DNA of 64,000 nucleotides from Acidobacteria bacterium UBA2990 (GCA_002347025.1 DEAE01000024.1:365385-429384), one strand, 5' to 3'; shown: positions 17,340-27,797, numbered from the stretch's first letter. Notes: a model not told the origin generated them from the letters alone. A program made the numbers and translations.

Positions 17340-19724
17340 ATGTTGAACCCAGAGCGGTATCGCCTAGCTTGTTGGTCTGTGGTCGGACTCTTGATTCTGG
17401 GCATCATCGTGGAGGTGCCTCAAGCGCAGTCGGTAACCGATGCAACGCACACGGACTTGATCAATCAATATTGTCTCTCTTGCCACAATAGCCGCGTGCT
17501 TATGGCTGGGTTAGCACTCGATACCGTTAGCGCGGGTCCCATCGGAGACTACACTGAGGTGTGGGAGAAAGTAGTCCGCAAACTGCGAGCACGGCAGATG
17601 CCTCCGAGCAACGTGAGAAGGCCGGATGAAACGACCTATATCGCTGCGGTCAGATCGTTGGAGGCGGCATTGGATCGTCAGGCTGCGGCGGTTCCAAATC
17701 CAGGGAGGACGGACACTTTTCGGCGGCTTAACCGTACCGAGTACCACAATGCGATTCGTGACCTTCTCGATTTGGAGGTTGATGTGGCTTCGTTGCTGCC
17801 GAGTGACTCGTCGAGCTTTGGGTTTGACAATGTGACAGTTGCAAATTTGTCTCCTACTCTACTCGAGCGCTATGTATCGTCGGCTGAAAGAGTCAGCCGG
17901 CTAGCTGTTGGTCGACCAGGTCTTGGGCCTGGGGGCAGGACAGTAAGAGTGAAGCCGGATCTGACACAGGAAGGTCATCTTCCAGGCATGCCAGTCGGCA
18001 CACGTGGTGGAGCCTTGTTGTCCCATAACTTTCCTGTCGGCGGTGAGTATGAGATAAGGGTTCGGTTGGCCCGCGATCGAAACGAACACATAGAAGGTTT
18101 GAGTGAGTCTCACCAAATTGAAATGTTGCTCGACGGTGAGCCGGTCGGAGAATTTACAGTTGATCCGGCGTCCCAGGTTGAAGAGCAGGCCTTAACCTAC
18201 CAGCCCTCACAAGATACCCTTGATTCTCATCTTTCGGTTCGTGTTCCTGTGACTGCAGGGCCACACGCCTTAGCGATTACATTTCCGAAACGGCCGGAGT
18301 TGCTGCTGGAAACTGAACGTCAGCCTTATCAGGCGGCTTTCAACTATTATCGGCACCCTCGTATTCAGCCTGCCGTCTACGAAATCTCGATAGTCGGTCC
18401 GTACAATCCATCTGGGGCAGGTGACACGCCCAGTCGAGCTCGAATTTTTGACTGCCAACCGGCTTCGGTAAAAGACGATGACCCCTGTGCCAGGGAGATT
18501 CTTTCGACATTGATGCGCCGTGCTTATCGTCGTCCCGTGACTGATGCTGACCTTGAGAGACCATTTCAGCTCTATCGTGCCGCCCGGGATGATGGGGGCT
18601 TTGACGCAGGCATTGAGATGGGATTGGCGGCTGTCTTGGTGAGCCCAGAGTTTCTATTTCGGATTGAACAGGACCCGGTGGGAGTGCCATCGGGTAAGGC
18701 CTATCAATTGGATGATTTGGCTCTGGCCTCTCGTCTGTCATTCTTCTTATGGAGCAGCATTCCAGACGAGGAGTTACTGGCGGTGGCTGAACGGGGTGAA
18801 CTACGGTCACCTGGGGTTCTGGAAGAGCAGGTTCGACGAATGCTGGCCGACCACCGTGCTCTGAACTTGGTGACCAACTTCTCGGGACAGTGGCTTCACT
18901 TGCGCAACTTGGAGTCAATTACTCCAGATATGAGGGCATTTCCAGATTTTGACGACAACTTGCGGCAGGCATTTAGGCAAGAGACGGAGATGCTTGTTCA
19001 AAGCATCATGCGCGAAGACCTAAGCGTGCTCGACCTTTTGAAGGCAGACTACACGTTTTTGAACGAGCGACTCGCGAAGCACTACGGTATCCCCTATGTT
19101 TACGGTAGCCGATTCCGTCGTGTCGATTTTGGTAAGAATGGGACCAGAGGCGGGTTGCTGCGGCAGGGTAGTATCCTGTTGGCGACTTCCTACGCCACTA
19201 GGACCTCGCCGGTCATTCGCGGCAAGTGGGTCCTTGACAACATCCTGGGAGTCCCACCACCACCACCACCGCCAAATGTGCCCGAGTTGGACGATACAGC
19301 TGGTGCTGGCCAAGCGCGTTCTATGAAGGAGCGAATGAGTGCCCACCGAGCTAGTCCAGCTTGTGCCGGTTGCCACAACTTGATGGATCCGGTTGGATTT
19401 GCGCTTGAGAACTACGATGCTGTTGGGCGTTGGCGCGAATCGGAAGGTGGTGCGGCAATCGATGCCTCGGCTACGCTGTTTGATGGAACTGTCGTTGATG
19501 GTGTCGACGAACTTCAGGCAGCGTTGTTGGAACGCCCAGAGTTGTTTGTTGGTACGATCACTGAGAAGCTGTTGACGTTTGCGACTGGGAGGGGTGTCGA
19601 AAGCTACGATGCTCCGGCTGTGCGTGCCATTCTTCGTGACGCCAGGTCTGACGGGTACCGATTCTCGTCGCTGATTCTTGGAGTTGTGAGAAGCATGCCG
19701 TTTCAGATGAGGAAAGCATCATGA
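17340..19724 (+). CDS. Cassette 1: DUF1592-type protein with N- and C-terminal CxxCH
   Basis: A 794-residue exported protein (signal ending near VPQAQS) with the PSCyt/PSD domain order. A short N-terminal cytochrome-like segment has YCLSCHN (C45-H49) and VRKLRARQMPP. A DUF1587 region has FRRLNRTEYHNAIRDLL. A jelly-roll-like DUF1595 region, DUF1592 (LMRRAYRRPVTDADL, SPEFLFRIEQDP, LASRLSFFLWSSIPDEEL), DUF1588 (LKADYTFLNERLAKHYGIP, with C-terminal ACAGCHNLMDPVGF, C675-H679) and DUF1585 (TEKLLTFATGRG) follow. A run of seven prolines lies near residue 640. The two CxxCH sites suggest a dihaem periplasmic protein of unknown substrate. The stop overlaps the DUF1552 start (ATGA), implying coupled synthesis of the pair. 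Confidence 0.93.
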   Translation: MLNPERYRLACWSVVGLLILGIIVEVPQAQSVTDATHTDLINQYCLSCHNSRVLMAGLALDTVSAGPIGDYTEVWEKVVRKLRARQMPPSNVRRPDETTYIAAVRSLEAALDRQAAAVPNPGRTDTFRRLNRTEYHNAIRDLLDLEVDVASLLPSDSSSFGFDNVTVANLSPTLLERYVSSAERVSRLAVGRPGLGPGGRTVRVKPDLTQEGHLPGMPVGTRGGALLSHNFPVGGEYEIRVRLARDRNEHIEGLSESHQIEMLLDGEPVGEFTVDPASQVEEQALTYQPSQDTLDSHLSVRVPVTAGPHALAITFPKRPELLLETERQPYQAAFNYYRHPRIQPAVYEISIVGPYNPSGAGDTPSRARIFDCQPASVKDDDPCAREILSTLMRRAYRRPVTDADLERPFQLYRAARDDGGFDAGIEMGLAAVLVSPEFLFRIEQDPVGVPSGKAYQLDDLALASRLSFFLWSSIPDEELLAVAERGELRSPGVLEEQVRRMLADHRALNLVTNFSGQWLHLRNLESITPDMRAFPDFDDNLRQAFRQETEMLVQSIMREDLSVLDLLKADYTFLNERLAKHYGIPYVYGSRFRRVDFGKNGTRGGLLRQGSILLATSYATRTSPVIRGKWVLDNILGVPPPPPPPNVPELDDTAGAGQARSMKERMSAHRASPACAGCHNLMDPVGFALENYDAVGRWRESEGGAAIDASATLFDGTVVDGVDELQAALLERPELFVGTITEKLLTFATGRGVESYDAPAVRAILRDARSDGYRFSSLILGVVRSMPFQMRKAS

Positions 19725-21064
19725 TGATTTCGAAGAAAGCTCTGCCGCGTCGGACGTTTCTACGAGGTATTGGTGCATCTGTGGCGCTTCCGCTGCTGGA
19801 TGCGATGGTTCCCTCGATGACGGCCTTGGCCAAAACCCCGGCGAGTCCGGTGCGACGTCTAGGCTTTGTGTATGTTCCGATGGGCTCCAATATATCGATG
19901 TGGACTCCGCCCAATGAGGGAGCGCTAACCGCTCTGTCTCCGAGTCTTGGCCCGCTTGCACCCGTTAGGGATCAGCTTACGGTTATTAGCAATCTTGAAC
20001 TCCAGAATGCCTATCCAGGGACACACGCGACTTCCAATGCCTCTTTTTTAAGCGCGGCCAAAGCGAAGTGGACTGAGAGTACTGACTATTACCTTGGCAC
20101 AACTGTTGATCAGATCGCCGCACAGCAAATTGGGCAAGACACGCAATTGCCTTCTCTCGAATTGGCGATGGATGTGCTTGATATGGTGGGTCAGTGTGAT
20201 AACGGCTATGCTTGTGTCTACCAGAACAATCTCTCTTGGTCTTCTCCAACATCGCCTTTGCCGCCTGAAGCCCATCCGCGAATCGTGTTTGAGCGGCTGT
20301 TTGGTGAAGGAGGGACGGCTGCTCAGCGCCGTGCGGCCTTGGGTCGTCGGGCTAGCCTCCTAGATTGGGTACGCGAGGACATATCCAGGCTGCAAGGTGA
20401 GCTTGGTCAGAGTGACCGGACCAAACTTCGCGAGTATCTTGATACGGTGAGAGAAGTCGAGCGGCGCATCGAGAGAGCTGAAACCGAGGCGGAAACCGAC
20501 TCCCTACCAGATTTGGATCGTCCGATTGGGGTGCCCGCAGCCTATACGGATCATGCGAAGCTAATGTTTGACCTGCAGGTATTGGCATTTCAGGGCGATG
20601 TCACCCGAGTCATCACCTTTCAGCTTGCTAGGGAAGCCAGTAACAGAACCTATCCTGAGATCGGGGTTCCTGACCCCCATCACCCTATTTCCCACCATGG
20701 AAACGATCCAGAGAAGCTGGCCATGCTAGCGAAAATTAACCAGTTTCACGTGTCATTGTTTGGATATTTTCTTGAACAGTTGGCGGCTGTTGAGGATGGT
20801 GATGGTTCGCTGCTAGATCATTCCCTCTATATGTATGGTAGCGGGATGGGGAATCCTAACGTCCACGATCATGTGCAGCTTCCAGTTGTCGTTGCCGGTG
20901 GGGGAGCCGTTCGAACACAGGGTGGGCGCCATATAAAGTATGCAGACCCGACGCCAATGGCAAATCTCCACCTGACTTTGCTGGATCGGGCCGGCGTCGA
21001 GCTCGAGACATGGTCTGATAGCACTGGACAGATTGACGCTTTACTTGATCCGGTGTTGATTTAG
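19721..21064 (+). CDS. Cassette 1: DUF1552 (HxxSHH) protein, Tat-exported
   Basis: A 447-residue protein beginning with a twin-arginine signal (PRRTFLRGIGASVALPLLD). The family-defining histidine motif is present as HHPISHHGND, followed by DHSLYMYGSGMGN and a C-terminal GGRHIKYADPTPMANLHLTLL. The order resembles DUF1501 proteins, so an alkaline-phosphatase-like metal site is plausible but not proven. Tat export fits a cofactor loaded before secretion. The ATG is embedded in the stop of the DUF1592 gene, and the ankyrin gene starts 11 bases after its stop, so all three are surely one transcript. Function unknown. Confidence 0.92.
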   Translation: MMISKKALPRRTFLRGIGASVALPLLDAMVPSMTALAKTPASPVRRLGFVYVPMGSNISMWTPPNEGALTALSPSLGPLAPVRDQLTVISNLELQNAYPGTHATSNASFLSAAKAKWTESTDYYLGTTVDQIAAQQIGQDTQLPSLELAMDVLDMVGQCDNGYACVYQNNLSWSSPTSPLPPEAHPRIVFERLFGEGGTAAQRRAALGRRASLLDWVREDISRLQGELGQSDRTKLREYLDTVREVERRIERAETEAETDSLPDLDRPIGVPAAYTDHAKLMFDLQVLAFQGDVTRVITFQLAREASNRTYPEIGVPDPHHPISHHGNDPEKLAMLAKINQFHVSLFGYFLEQLAAVEDGDGSLLDHSLYMYGSGMGNPNVHDHVQLPVVVAGGGAVRTQGGRHIKYADPTPMANLHLTLLDRAGVELETWSDSTGQIDALLDPVLI

Positions 21065-21075
21065 GAGACTTCATA

Positions 21076-22602
21076 ATGAGCTGCAGAACTTTAGCTCTGT
21101 GGGTGGTTGTTCTTCTTTTTGCCGGGGCACCGCTATTTGCTGCTGGTGTAGCAGCCCCGTTAGCCGATGCGGTTCAGCGACGGGATGGGGTTGCGGTTGA
21201 TGCTCTCCTTAACAGTTCAACCAACGTGAATAGCGCTCAGGTTGATGGTATGACCGCGCTCCATTGGGCTTCCTACCATGATGAGGCCGGACTTGTTGGA
21301 CGGTTGCTGACAGCCGGGGCTGATGTTCAGATGGAAAATCGTTACGGTGTGACGCCGTTGTCGCTGGCCGCCGAGAACGGGAGTAGAAACATTGTCGAAC
21401 AGCTACTAGACGCGGGTGCTGATGCAAACACGGCGCTGCCTGGAGGTGAGACTGTTTTGATGACGGCCTCACGGTCGGGCAGAGTTGGAGTGGTGCGCGC
21501 GCTAATAGCCCATGGAGCTGACATCCTGGCTAAAGAGGAGAGGCGCTCACAGACGCCACTTATGTGGGCCGCAGCCGAGGGGCACGCGGACGTAGTGCGA
21601 GTCCTCGTTGAGGTTGGTGCGGATTTTACGACCCCATTGGACTCTGGCTTTACCCCGTTATTGTTTGCTGTAAGGGAAGGTCATCTCGATGTGGTGCGGG
21701 TACTAGTGGGTGCTGGGGTTGACGTTAATAGTGTCGTTACCGAGGTGGTACAGCAGGAGCGAACCTACCGGCAGGGTCGACCTATCCGAGTCGGAACCAC
21801 TCCATTGCTGGTAGCTGTGGTCAACGCCCATTGGGATGTGGCAGCCGCGCTGTTGGACTCTGGTGCCGATCCGAATGTTGATGCATCTGGCTATACTCCC
21901 CTTCACCTCATTCCAAGGGTGCGAAAGCCTGGTGTTGGTGACAATGACCCGGCACCAGATGGGTCTGGGCAAATAACAAGCCTCCAGTTTGTACGAAAAC
22001 TGGTCGAGTCTGGTGCTGATCTGAATGCAGGCATGACCCAACGGCGAAATCTGAACAACACTCGTCACCATGAGCTAGGTTCTACGCCCTTCATGCTGGC
22101 GGCATTGGTTGCCGACGTTTCCCTTATGCAGACCCTGGTTGATTTGGGTGCCAACCCTTTGATCCCGAATGCTGAGGGTAGCACGCCGTTGATGGCAGCT
22201 GCAGGACTCGGGACCCGCTCGCCGGGTGAAGATGCTGGCACAGAGAACGAGGTAATAGCTGCTGTTCAGCTGGTGCTGGACCTTGGGAATGACATCAATG
22301 CTGTTGATGACAATGGGGAAACAGCGATGCATGGTGCTGCCTACAAAAATTTACCAGGGGTCGTGGCCTTGCTTGCTACTAGTGGGGCAGACATCGATGT
22401 GTGGGCTCGTAAGAACAACCACGGATGGTCGCCCCTGACGATAGCTCGAGGACATCGGTTTGGTAACTTTAAACCATCTCCGGTGACCGTAGCGGCGGTT
22501 GAGAAAGCTATGCTGGCTGCGGGAGTTGTCCCACCAACTGAGGAAGAGGAAGCTGCAGAAGGATACGATATCTATGCTCCTCGTTTGCCAGCCAACCGGT
22601 GA
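21076..22602 (+). CDS. Cassette 1: exported ankyrin-repeat protein
   Basis: A 508-residue protein with a Sec signal (LALWVVVLLFAGAPLFAAG) followed by about ten ankyrin repeats, many with the full DGMTALHWASYHDEAGLVGRLL type of sequence. Two segments depart from plain repeats and are shared with the cassette 3 protein at 31120-32613: DNDPAPDGSGQ and AAGLGTRSPGEDAGTENEV, followed by NGETAMHGAAYK. These conserved insertions are more specific than the repeats and may form the functional surface. Ankyrin repeats bind proteins; co-transcription suggests the DUF1592/DUF1552 pair, or a shared partner, as the target in the periplasm. No catalytic domain is visible. Confidence 0.92.
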   Translation: MSCRTLALWVVVLLFAGAPLFAAGVAAPLADAVQRRDGVAVDALLNSSTNVNSAQVDGMTALHWASYHDEAGLVGRLLTAGADVQMENRYGVTPLSLAAENGSRNIVEQLLDAGADANTALPGGETVLMTASRSGRVGVVRALIAHGADILAKEERRSQTPLMWAAAEGHADVVRVLVEVGADFTTPLDSGFTPLLFAVREGHLDVVRVLVGAGVDVNSVVTEVVQQERTYRQGRPIRVGTTPLLVAVVNAHWDVAAALLDSGADPNVDASGYTPLHLIPRVRKPGVGDNDPAPDGSGQITSLQFVRKLVESGADLNAGMTQRRNLNNTRHHELGSTPFMLAALVADVSLMQTLVDLGANPLIPNAEGSTPLMAAAGLGTRSPGEDAGTENEVIAAVQLVLDLGNDINAVDDNGETAMHGAAYKNLPGVVALLATSGADIDVWARKNNHGWSPLTIARGHRFGNFKPSPVTVAAVEKAMLAAGVVPPTEEEEAAEGYDIYAPRLPANR

Positions 22603-22673
22603 CAGATGCTGGGTTCTTTCGTGTTGAGCGCTCTATGTGACCTAGGGGGCTGACCCTTGAGGGAGGTCATTGA

Positions 22674-23675
22674 ATGGGTGACCGCTATTTAGCGGGCTGT
22701 TTGGTGTTTTGCTTGTCGGCTTGGTTGATGCCGGTGGTTGTTGCGTCGGCCGGCCAAGTTGGCCAATCAGGCGACTGGGTTCAGCCACGTATGCCTGATG
22801 GTCGGCCAGACCTACAAGGAGTGTGGTTGAGTAATATTGCGACCCCACTACAGCGGCCTGACACTCTGGCGGACAGGGAATACTTGACCGAAGAGGAGGT
22901 TGCGACATTACGCGCGAGGGTGGAGCGAATTTTCAGGAATGGCCGAAGCGCATTCGCGATTCCGGAGAGTGCGTTTCATGCGGCATTGAACGACCTTGAG
23001 ACCTACCAGGCCCAATCGACCAGTAGTTCAATCGGTATGGTCGAGGTTGAGATTACTAGCCGTACATCTCTAGTGACTGATCCGGTAGACGGGCGGATTC
23101 CGGCGTTGACTCGGGCAGCGCAACTTCGAGAGGACGCAGTCGATAGAGGTTGGCGTTTCAAAACTGGTCCGGAAGACCTGAATAATGTGCACCGTTGCGT
23201 GACCACCGGTGTGCCTCGGTTAGGGGGCAACTTTGGTGCTGGGCCTTACACCTTTTACCAGTTAGTCCAGACGGCTGACTATGTGGCGTTTGTCAGCGAA
23301 GCGTTTCATGATGCTCGGATCATTCCGCTGGATGGTCGTCCTCACCCGCCGGAGCTGGTTCGCCAATGGAACGGTGTTTCCCGTGGTCACTGGGAAGGTG
23401 ACACCTTAGTGGTGGAGACTCGGAATTTCTCGAGAAACAGCTATTTTCGTGGGTCAGCGCATGGCCTGCAGCTGGTTGAGCGGTTCAGCCGACGGGATCT
23501 TGATACGCTCAACTATCAAATGACGTTCTATGACCCAAGCACTTGGGTTTCACCTTGGACGGCAGAAATTCCGCTTAAACTCCGAAACCAGCCGATTTAT
23601 GAGTTCGCGTGCCACGAGGGTAATTATTCCATTGTTGGTATGTTACGAACGGCGCGTCTCGAAGAGGATCGGTAG
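22674..23675 (+). CDS. Secreted protein of the 'DGRPDLQGVW / WEGDTLVVET' family
   Basis: A 333-residue exported protein; ATG at 22674 with GGGAGG six or seven bases upstream and a signal peptide ending near VVASAGQ. It shows the full family pattern: MPDGRPDLQGVW, LADREYLTEEEV, LVTDPVDGRIPAL, NNVHRCVTTGVPRL, HDARIIPLDGRPH, RGHWEGDTLVVETRNF, SPWTAEIPL and YEFACHEGNYS. It is a paralogue of the gene at 215-1216. The conserved Cys of HRCVT and of EFACHEGN could form a disulfide. Function unknown. It lies 71 bases after the cassette 1 ankyrin gene in the same direction and could be the fourth gene of that transcript. Confidence 0.88.
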   Translation: MGDRYLAGCLVFCLSAWLMPVVVASAGQVGQSGDWVQPRMPDGRPDLQGVWLSNIATPLQRPDTLADREYLTEEEVATLRARVERIFRNGRSAFAIPESAFHAALNDLETYQAQSTSSSIGMVEVEITSRTSLVTDPVDGRIPALTRAAQLREDAVDRGWRFKTGPEDLNNVHRCVTTGVPRLGGNFGAGPYTFYQLVQTADYVAFVSEAFHDARIIPLDGRPHPPELVRQWNGVSRGHWEGDTLVVETRNFSRNSYFRGSAHGLQLVERFSRRDLDTLNYQMTFYDPSTWVSPWTAEIPLKLRNQPIYEFACHEGNYSIVGMLRTARLEEDR

Positions 23676-23957
23676 CGAGTCGTAGTGTGGGCCTTCGACC
23701 TTTGAAAAGAGCATTGTTTTTGACAACGGTCGAATCAGGCTTCACATGGTTGTCCTGAAGTGGTTCCGGCAACTTACTTCGTGTAGGTTGGGCAGGAATG
23801 CGGTTGCCAAGGTTTAGCTTGAGCACTAAAGTATGCCTATTCGAGGTCTGTGAGTCATCGAGTAGGTATCCGTTGTCTACCCCGAACCGCTCCATTGCTA
23901 GGTGGGCTCGGTCGCCGCGTTAGAGACTACAGGAATCCCGGAAAGGGGAACAGGCCG

Positions 23958-26432
23958 ATGTTTAGTTGGCGGACGGTCAGCCCAGAGGTATTGAGAACCT
24001 TGGTGGCTGCCATCTTGATCATGTTTCTGTCAGTGCTGGTCTGGGCTCAGCCGCCCCCCACTGGAGCCGAGTTAGAGTCCGCGGTTGGCTCTGCCCAGGT
24101 ATTGATTGAGCGCTATTGCGTGGGTTGCCACAGTGACCAGCGTGTCGAGCAGGGTTTGGTGCCGGTTTCTTTCTCTGAGCTCGATGCTGGCGATGTGGGT
24201 CTCCACTCTGGGACCTGGGAGCTTATGGTCAGAAAGTTGCGTCTTGGTATGATGCCACCTCCGGGTGTGTCACGACCGACTAAGGCGTCTGCTGATAGAT
24301 TTGTAGATTGGCTGGAGACTGAACTTGAGCGTGTGGCTTCCTTGAATCTCGATCCAGGGCGGCCGGCCATACGTCGACTGACCGAATCCGAGTATCGCAA
24401 TGCTGTTCATTCATTGCTTGGGCTACATGTTGACAAGCAATGGTTGCTGTTTCCACCGGATGATGTTGACCAAGAGGGTTTCGCCACCAATGCGACTGCA
24501 CTCTCTATTTCTCCAGCACTGTTCGATCGCTATTTGTCAGCTGCTAACAAGCTGAGTCGCCTAGCTGTGGGTGACCCTGGGATTGGTGCGAGCTTTGCTG
24601 CGGCTACCTACTCCACCCCGAGGTTGCTGTACCAAGATAACCGAATGCATGAGGACCTGCCTTTCGGTTCTCGTGGTGGGATGGCGATACGCCACTACTT
24701 TCCTTTGGATGGTGATTACCGGTTCAAGTTGCGGTTACGCCGCATGATCTACGACTACATAGTTGGAATGGGAACCGCCCAACAGATAGAGGTTCGACTT
24801 GATGGCCGTCTTGTCGAGCGGTTTGAGGTTGGAGATGCCGATCGGTTTGGCTATCCGTCGGCCTATAGTTTTTTTGGGACTATTCGGGGTGATACAGACT
24901 GGGAGCAGTATGTATCGATTGATGCAGATTCGGATCTTGAGGTTGTAGTTCCCGTTGATGCTGGAGTCCATGTGGTCGGCGTGTCATTTGTGGCAGCCCG
25001 CAGTGAAGCGACTGGGATCTTGGAGCGTCGACTTTCCGGGTTTTCGCTGAGTGGTCTGGGCTTTTACGATGGTGACGCAGCGATCGACCGGGTGGAAATA
25101 ACAGGTCCCTACCATGCAACCGGCCCAGGGGATACGGCGAGTCGGCGTCTAATCTTTAGCTGCCGCCCAGCTGGGTCGGCGGATGAACTTCGTTGTGCTC
25201 GCCGGATTTTGTCCAGATTGGCCAGGCGCGCCTATCGCCGCCCTGTGGGAGAGGACGATCTCCAAACACTTTTGGAGTTTTACAACCGAGGCCGTGAAGA
25301 GCGAGACTTCGAGAGGGGTATCCAGAAGGCGATCGAGCGGTTGTTGGTGGCGCCGGAGTTTCTGTTCCGGATTGAGAGGGATCCGCCAGGTGTGGCTTCA
25401 TCAACCGCCTATCGACTCACAGATTTGGAGCTAGCTTCCCGATTGTCGCTTTTCTTGTGGAGTGATATTCCGGATGAAAAATTGTTGGCGGCTGCTGAAG
25501 CGGGCCGATTACATGACCGGCAAGAATTGGAGCAGCAGGTCAGACGGATGTTGGCAGACTCTCGAGCGAGTGCGCTGGTTACTGATTTTGCGAGTCAGTG
25601 GCTACAATTAGGACGGGTGCGTGGGGTGACTCCGGACACCGACGTATTCTATGAGTTTGATGAGAACCTTAGAGCTGATATGGAGCGCGAGACGCTTTTG
25701 TTTCTGGAAAGCGAGTTGCGGGCCGATCGGGGCTTGCCTAGACTATTGACTGCTGACTATACCTTCGTGAACGAGCGTTTGGCTGAACATTACGGTCTCG
25801 ATGGAGTGTACGGCGAACGGTTTCGCAAGGTGAAGGTAGGGGAGGTTCGTGCAGGTTTGCTGGGTCAAGCTAGCTTGCTGACGGTGACAGCTTATCCGAC
25901 TCGAACCTCGCCTGTTCTTCGAGGCAAGTGGCTGCTCGACAATATTCTCGGCTTACCTCCGACTGAACCACCGGCTGATGTCCCAGCCCTTGAAGAAAAC
26001 CACGGTGCTGCTGAACCCCGGACGATGCGGGAGCTTATGGAGCAGCATAGAGCTAATCCGTCCTGCGCAGCTTGCCATAGAATGATGGACCCCCCAGGAT
26101 TTGCGCTTGAGCACTTTGATGCGATTGGACGCTGGCGGGTCACTGACGAATATGGTTCGCCAGTTGATGCTGTGGGACGGCTTGCCGATGGAACTCAAGT
26201 AGACGGACCGTCGGCCTTGCGGCAGGCGGTTATGGCTCATGAGATAAGCTTCGTGCGAACAGTAACAGAGAAACTACTCACCTATGCCATTGGCCGGAGT
26301 CTTGAAGCGTACGATCAGCCGATCGTTAGAAACATAGTGGACACCGCTGAAATAGATGGTTATCGCTGGTCGTCAATTCTTCTTGGGATTATTGAAAGTG
26401 CTCCGTTTCAGATGAGGAGATCAGAGTCATGA
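23958..26432 (+). CDS. Cassette 2: DUF1592-type protein with N- and C-terminal CxxCH
   Basis: About 824 residues from the ATG at 23958 (GAAAGGGGA upstream; an earlier in-frame ATG at 23850 gives a non-signal extension). The signal ends near LVWAQ. Landmarks are YCVGCHSDQRV (C54-H58), VRKLRLGMMPPPG, IRRLTESEYRNAVHSLLGL, ARRAYRRPVGEDDL, APEFLFRIERDP, LASRLSLFLWSDIPDEKL, LTADYTFVNERLAEHYGLD and SCAACHRMMDPPGF (C703-H707). It has the same domain order as cassette 1 but is more divergent, with longer inserts around residues 270-360 and no polyproline run (PPTEPPADVP instead). ATGA overlap with the following DUF1552 gene. Confidence 0.92.
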   Translation: MFSWRTVSPEVLRTLVAAILIMFLSVLVWAQPPPTGAELESAVGSAQVLIERYCVGCHSDQRVEQGLVPVSFSELDAGDVGLHSGTWELMVRKLRLGMMPPPGVSRPTKASADRFVDWLETELERVASLNLDPGRPAIRRLTESEYRNAVHSLLGLHVDKQWLLFPPDDVDQEGFATNATALSISPALFDRYLSAANKLSRLAVGDPGIGASFAAATYSTPRLLYQDNRMHEDLPFGSRGGMAIRHYFPLDGDYRFKLRLRRMIYDYIVGMGTAQQIEVRLDGRLVERFEVGDADRFGYPSAYSFFGTIRGDTDWEQYVSIDADSDLEVVVPVDAGVHVVGVSFVAARSEATGILERRLSGFSLSGLGFYDGDAAIDRVEITGPYHATGPGDTASRRLIFSCRPAGSADELRCARRILSRLARRAYRRPVGEDDLQTLLEFYNRGREERDFERGIQKAIERLLVAPEFLFRIERDPPGVASSTAYRLTDLELASRLSLFLWSDIPDEKLLAAAEAGRLHDRQELEQQVRRMLADSRASALVTDFASQWLQLGRVRGVTPDTDVFYEFDENLRADMERETLLFLESELRADRGLPRLLTADYTFVNERLAEHYGLDGVYGERFRKVKVGEVRAGLLGQASLLTVTAYPTRTSPVLRGKWLLDNILGLPPTEPPADVPALEENHGAAEPRTMRELMEQHRANPSCAACHRMMDPPGFALEHFDAIGRWRVTDEYGSPVDAVGRLADGTQVDGPSALRQAVMAHEISFVRTVTEKLLTYAIGRSLEAYDQPIVRNIVDTAEIDGYRWSSILLGIIESAPFQMRRSES

Positions 26433-27793
26433 ACATTATCACCAAACGCGCGATTCCCCGTCGGGCGGTTCTCAGAGGGTTAGGAGCCAGCGTGGCGCTT
26501 CCGTTGCTGGATGGGATGGTTCCTGCACTGAGTGCGGTGGCAGCCAGACCTGTCGTTAGATTTGGTGCTGTGTATGTGCCGAACGGTATGGTCATGCAAA
26601 ATTGGACGCCGTCGGCTACAGGCACCGAGTTTGGGCTAACCCCAATTCTCCAGCCGTTGGAGCCATACCGTGATCAGCTATTGGTCTTGTCTGGACTGAA
26701 CTGTACACCACCTGCTGGGAGCCGGGGTGGTACTCATTCCCGTGCGGCGACGCGTTTCTTGACCGACGTGCATCCAGGGACTTGGAACCCACAAGCGATC
26801 TCGATGGACCAGATAGCAGCCAGAGAGTTGGGGCGGCACACGCCTCTTGCGTCGCTTGAACTCGGTCTGGAGGGAGCGAATTTTGCCGGTTCTTGCGACA
26901 GTGGTGGCTTCAGCTGTGCTTTTTCCTACACGATTGCTTGGCAAAACTCAGCCACACCTCTTCCGATGGAACATAACCCGAGGGCGGTCTTCGAGCGGTT
27001 GTTTGGTGACAACGAGACCACTGACCCAGCGGTCCGTGAGGCACGTCGTCTCGAGCAGCGCAGTATTCTCGATTCAGTCAGTGCCGATGTGGTTCGACTG
27101 CAGGACAGTCTCGGATCGAGCGACCGCTTGAAACTTGGTGCTTATCTCGACGCTGTGCGTGATGTCGAGCGGAGGATCCAGGTGGCCGAAGCCCAGGGGG
27201 ATCGTGAGGTGCCGTTGATGGCGCGTCCTATGGGTGTCCCGGCCGATTTTTCGGAGCATGCTGGGTTGATGTATGACCTCCAGCTACTTGCGCATCAAAC
27301 AGATCGCACCCGTGTTACTACTTTCATGAGTGGTCACGAACTGAGTGGTCGTACCTATCCAGAGATCGATGTGCCAGATGCTCACCATCCCTTGTCGCAT
27401 CACCGCGGTGTCGGAGCATCACTGGAGAAGTTAACGAAAATCAACACCTACCATATGAAGTTGTTCGCCTCGTTCGTAGAGAAGCTTAGCTCTACACCAG
27501 ATGGGGATGGGTCCCTGTTGGATCACTTTATTCTGATGTACGGTGCCGGTATGAGCGATAGCAACTCACACTCGCCCTACAATCTGCCGATCCTTCTGTT
27601 GGGTGGCGGTGCTGGCCAATTGAACGGTGGACGACACGTATCCTATGCTGATCGAGACCGGACGCCTTTAGCTAATTTGCATATATCGTTGCTTGATAAA
27701 CTCGGTACGCCTGTTGAGCGAATTGGAGATAGCACCGGTCGACTCCTTGGACTTTCCGACGGGGTGAGTGCGGATCGGTTAACAGGTATCTGA
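26429..27793 (+). CDS. Cassette 2: DUF1552 (HxxSHH) protein, Tat-exported
   Basis: A 454-residue protein with a twin-arginine signal (PRRAVLRGLGASVALPLLD). The diagnostic motif appears as DAHHPLSHHRG, with DHFILMYGAGMSDSNSH and GGRHVSYADRDRTPLANLHI downstream. Compared with the other two copies it lacks the CDNGYACVYQNNLSW block, having CDSGGFSCAFSYTIAW in its place, so the loop carrying a Cys pair is kept in plan but not in sequence. Translationally coupled to the DUF1592 gene (ATGA), with the ankyrin gene 4 bases beyond its stop. Function unknown. Confidence 0.92.
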   Translation: MNIITKRAIPRRAVLRGLGASVALPLLDGMVPALSAVAARPVVRFGAVYVPNGMVMQNWTPSATGTEFGLTPILQPLEPYRDQLLVLSGLNCTPPAGSRGGTHSRAATRFLTDVHPGTWNPQAISMDQIAARELGRHTPLASLELGLEGANFAGSCDSGGFSCAFSYTIAWQNSATPLPMEHNPRAVFERLFGDNETTDPAVREARRLEQRSILDSVSADVVRLQDSLGSSDRLKLGAYLDAVRDVERRIQVAEAQGDREVPLMARPMGVPADFSEHAGLMYDLQLLAHQTDRTRVTTFMSGHELSGRTYPEIDVPDAHHPLSHHRGVGASLEKLTKINTYHMKLFASFVEKLSSTPDGDGSLLDHFILMYGAGMSDSNSHSPYNLPILLLGGGAGQLNGGRHVSYADRDRTPLANLHISLLDKLGTPVERIGDSTGRLLGLSDGVSADRLTGI

Positions 27794-27797
27794 TGCC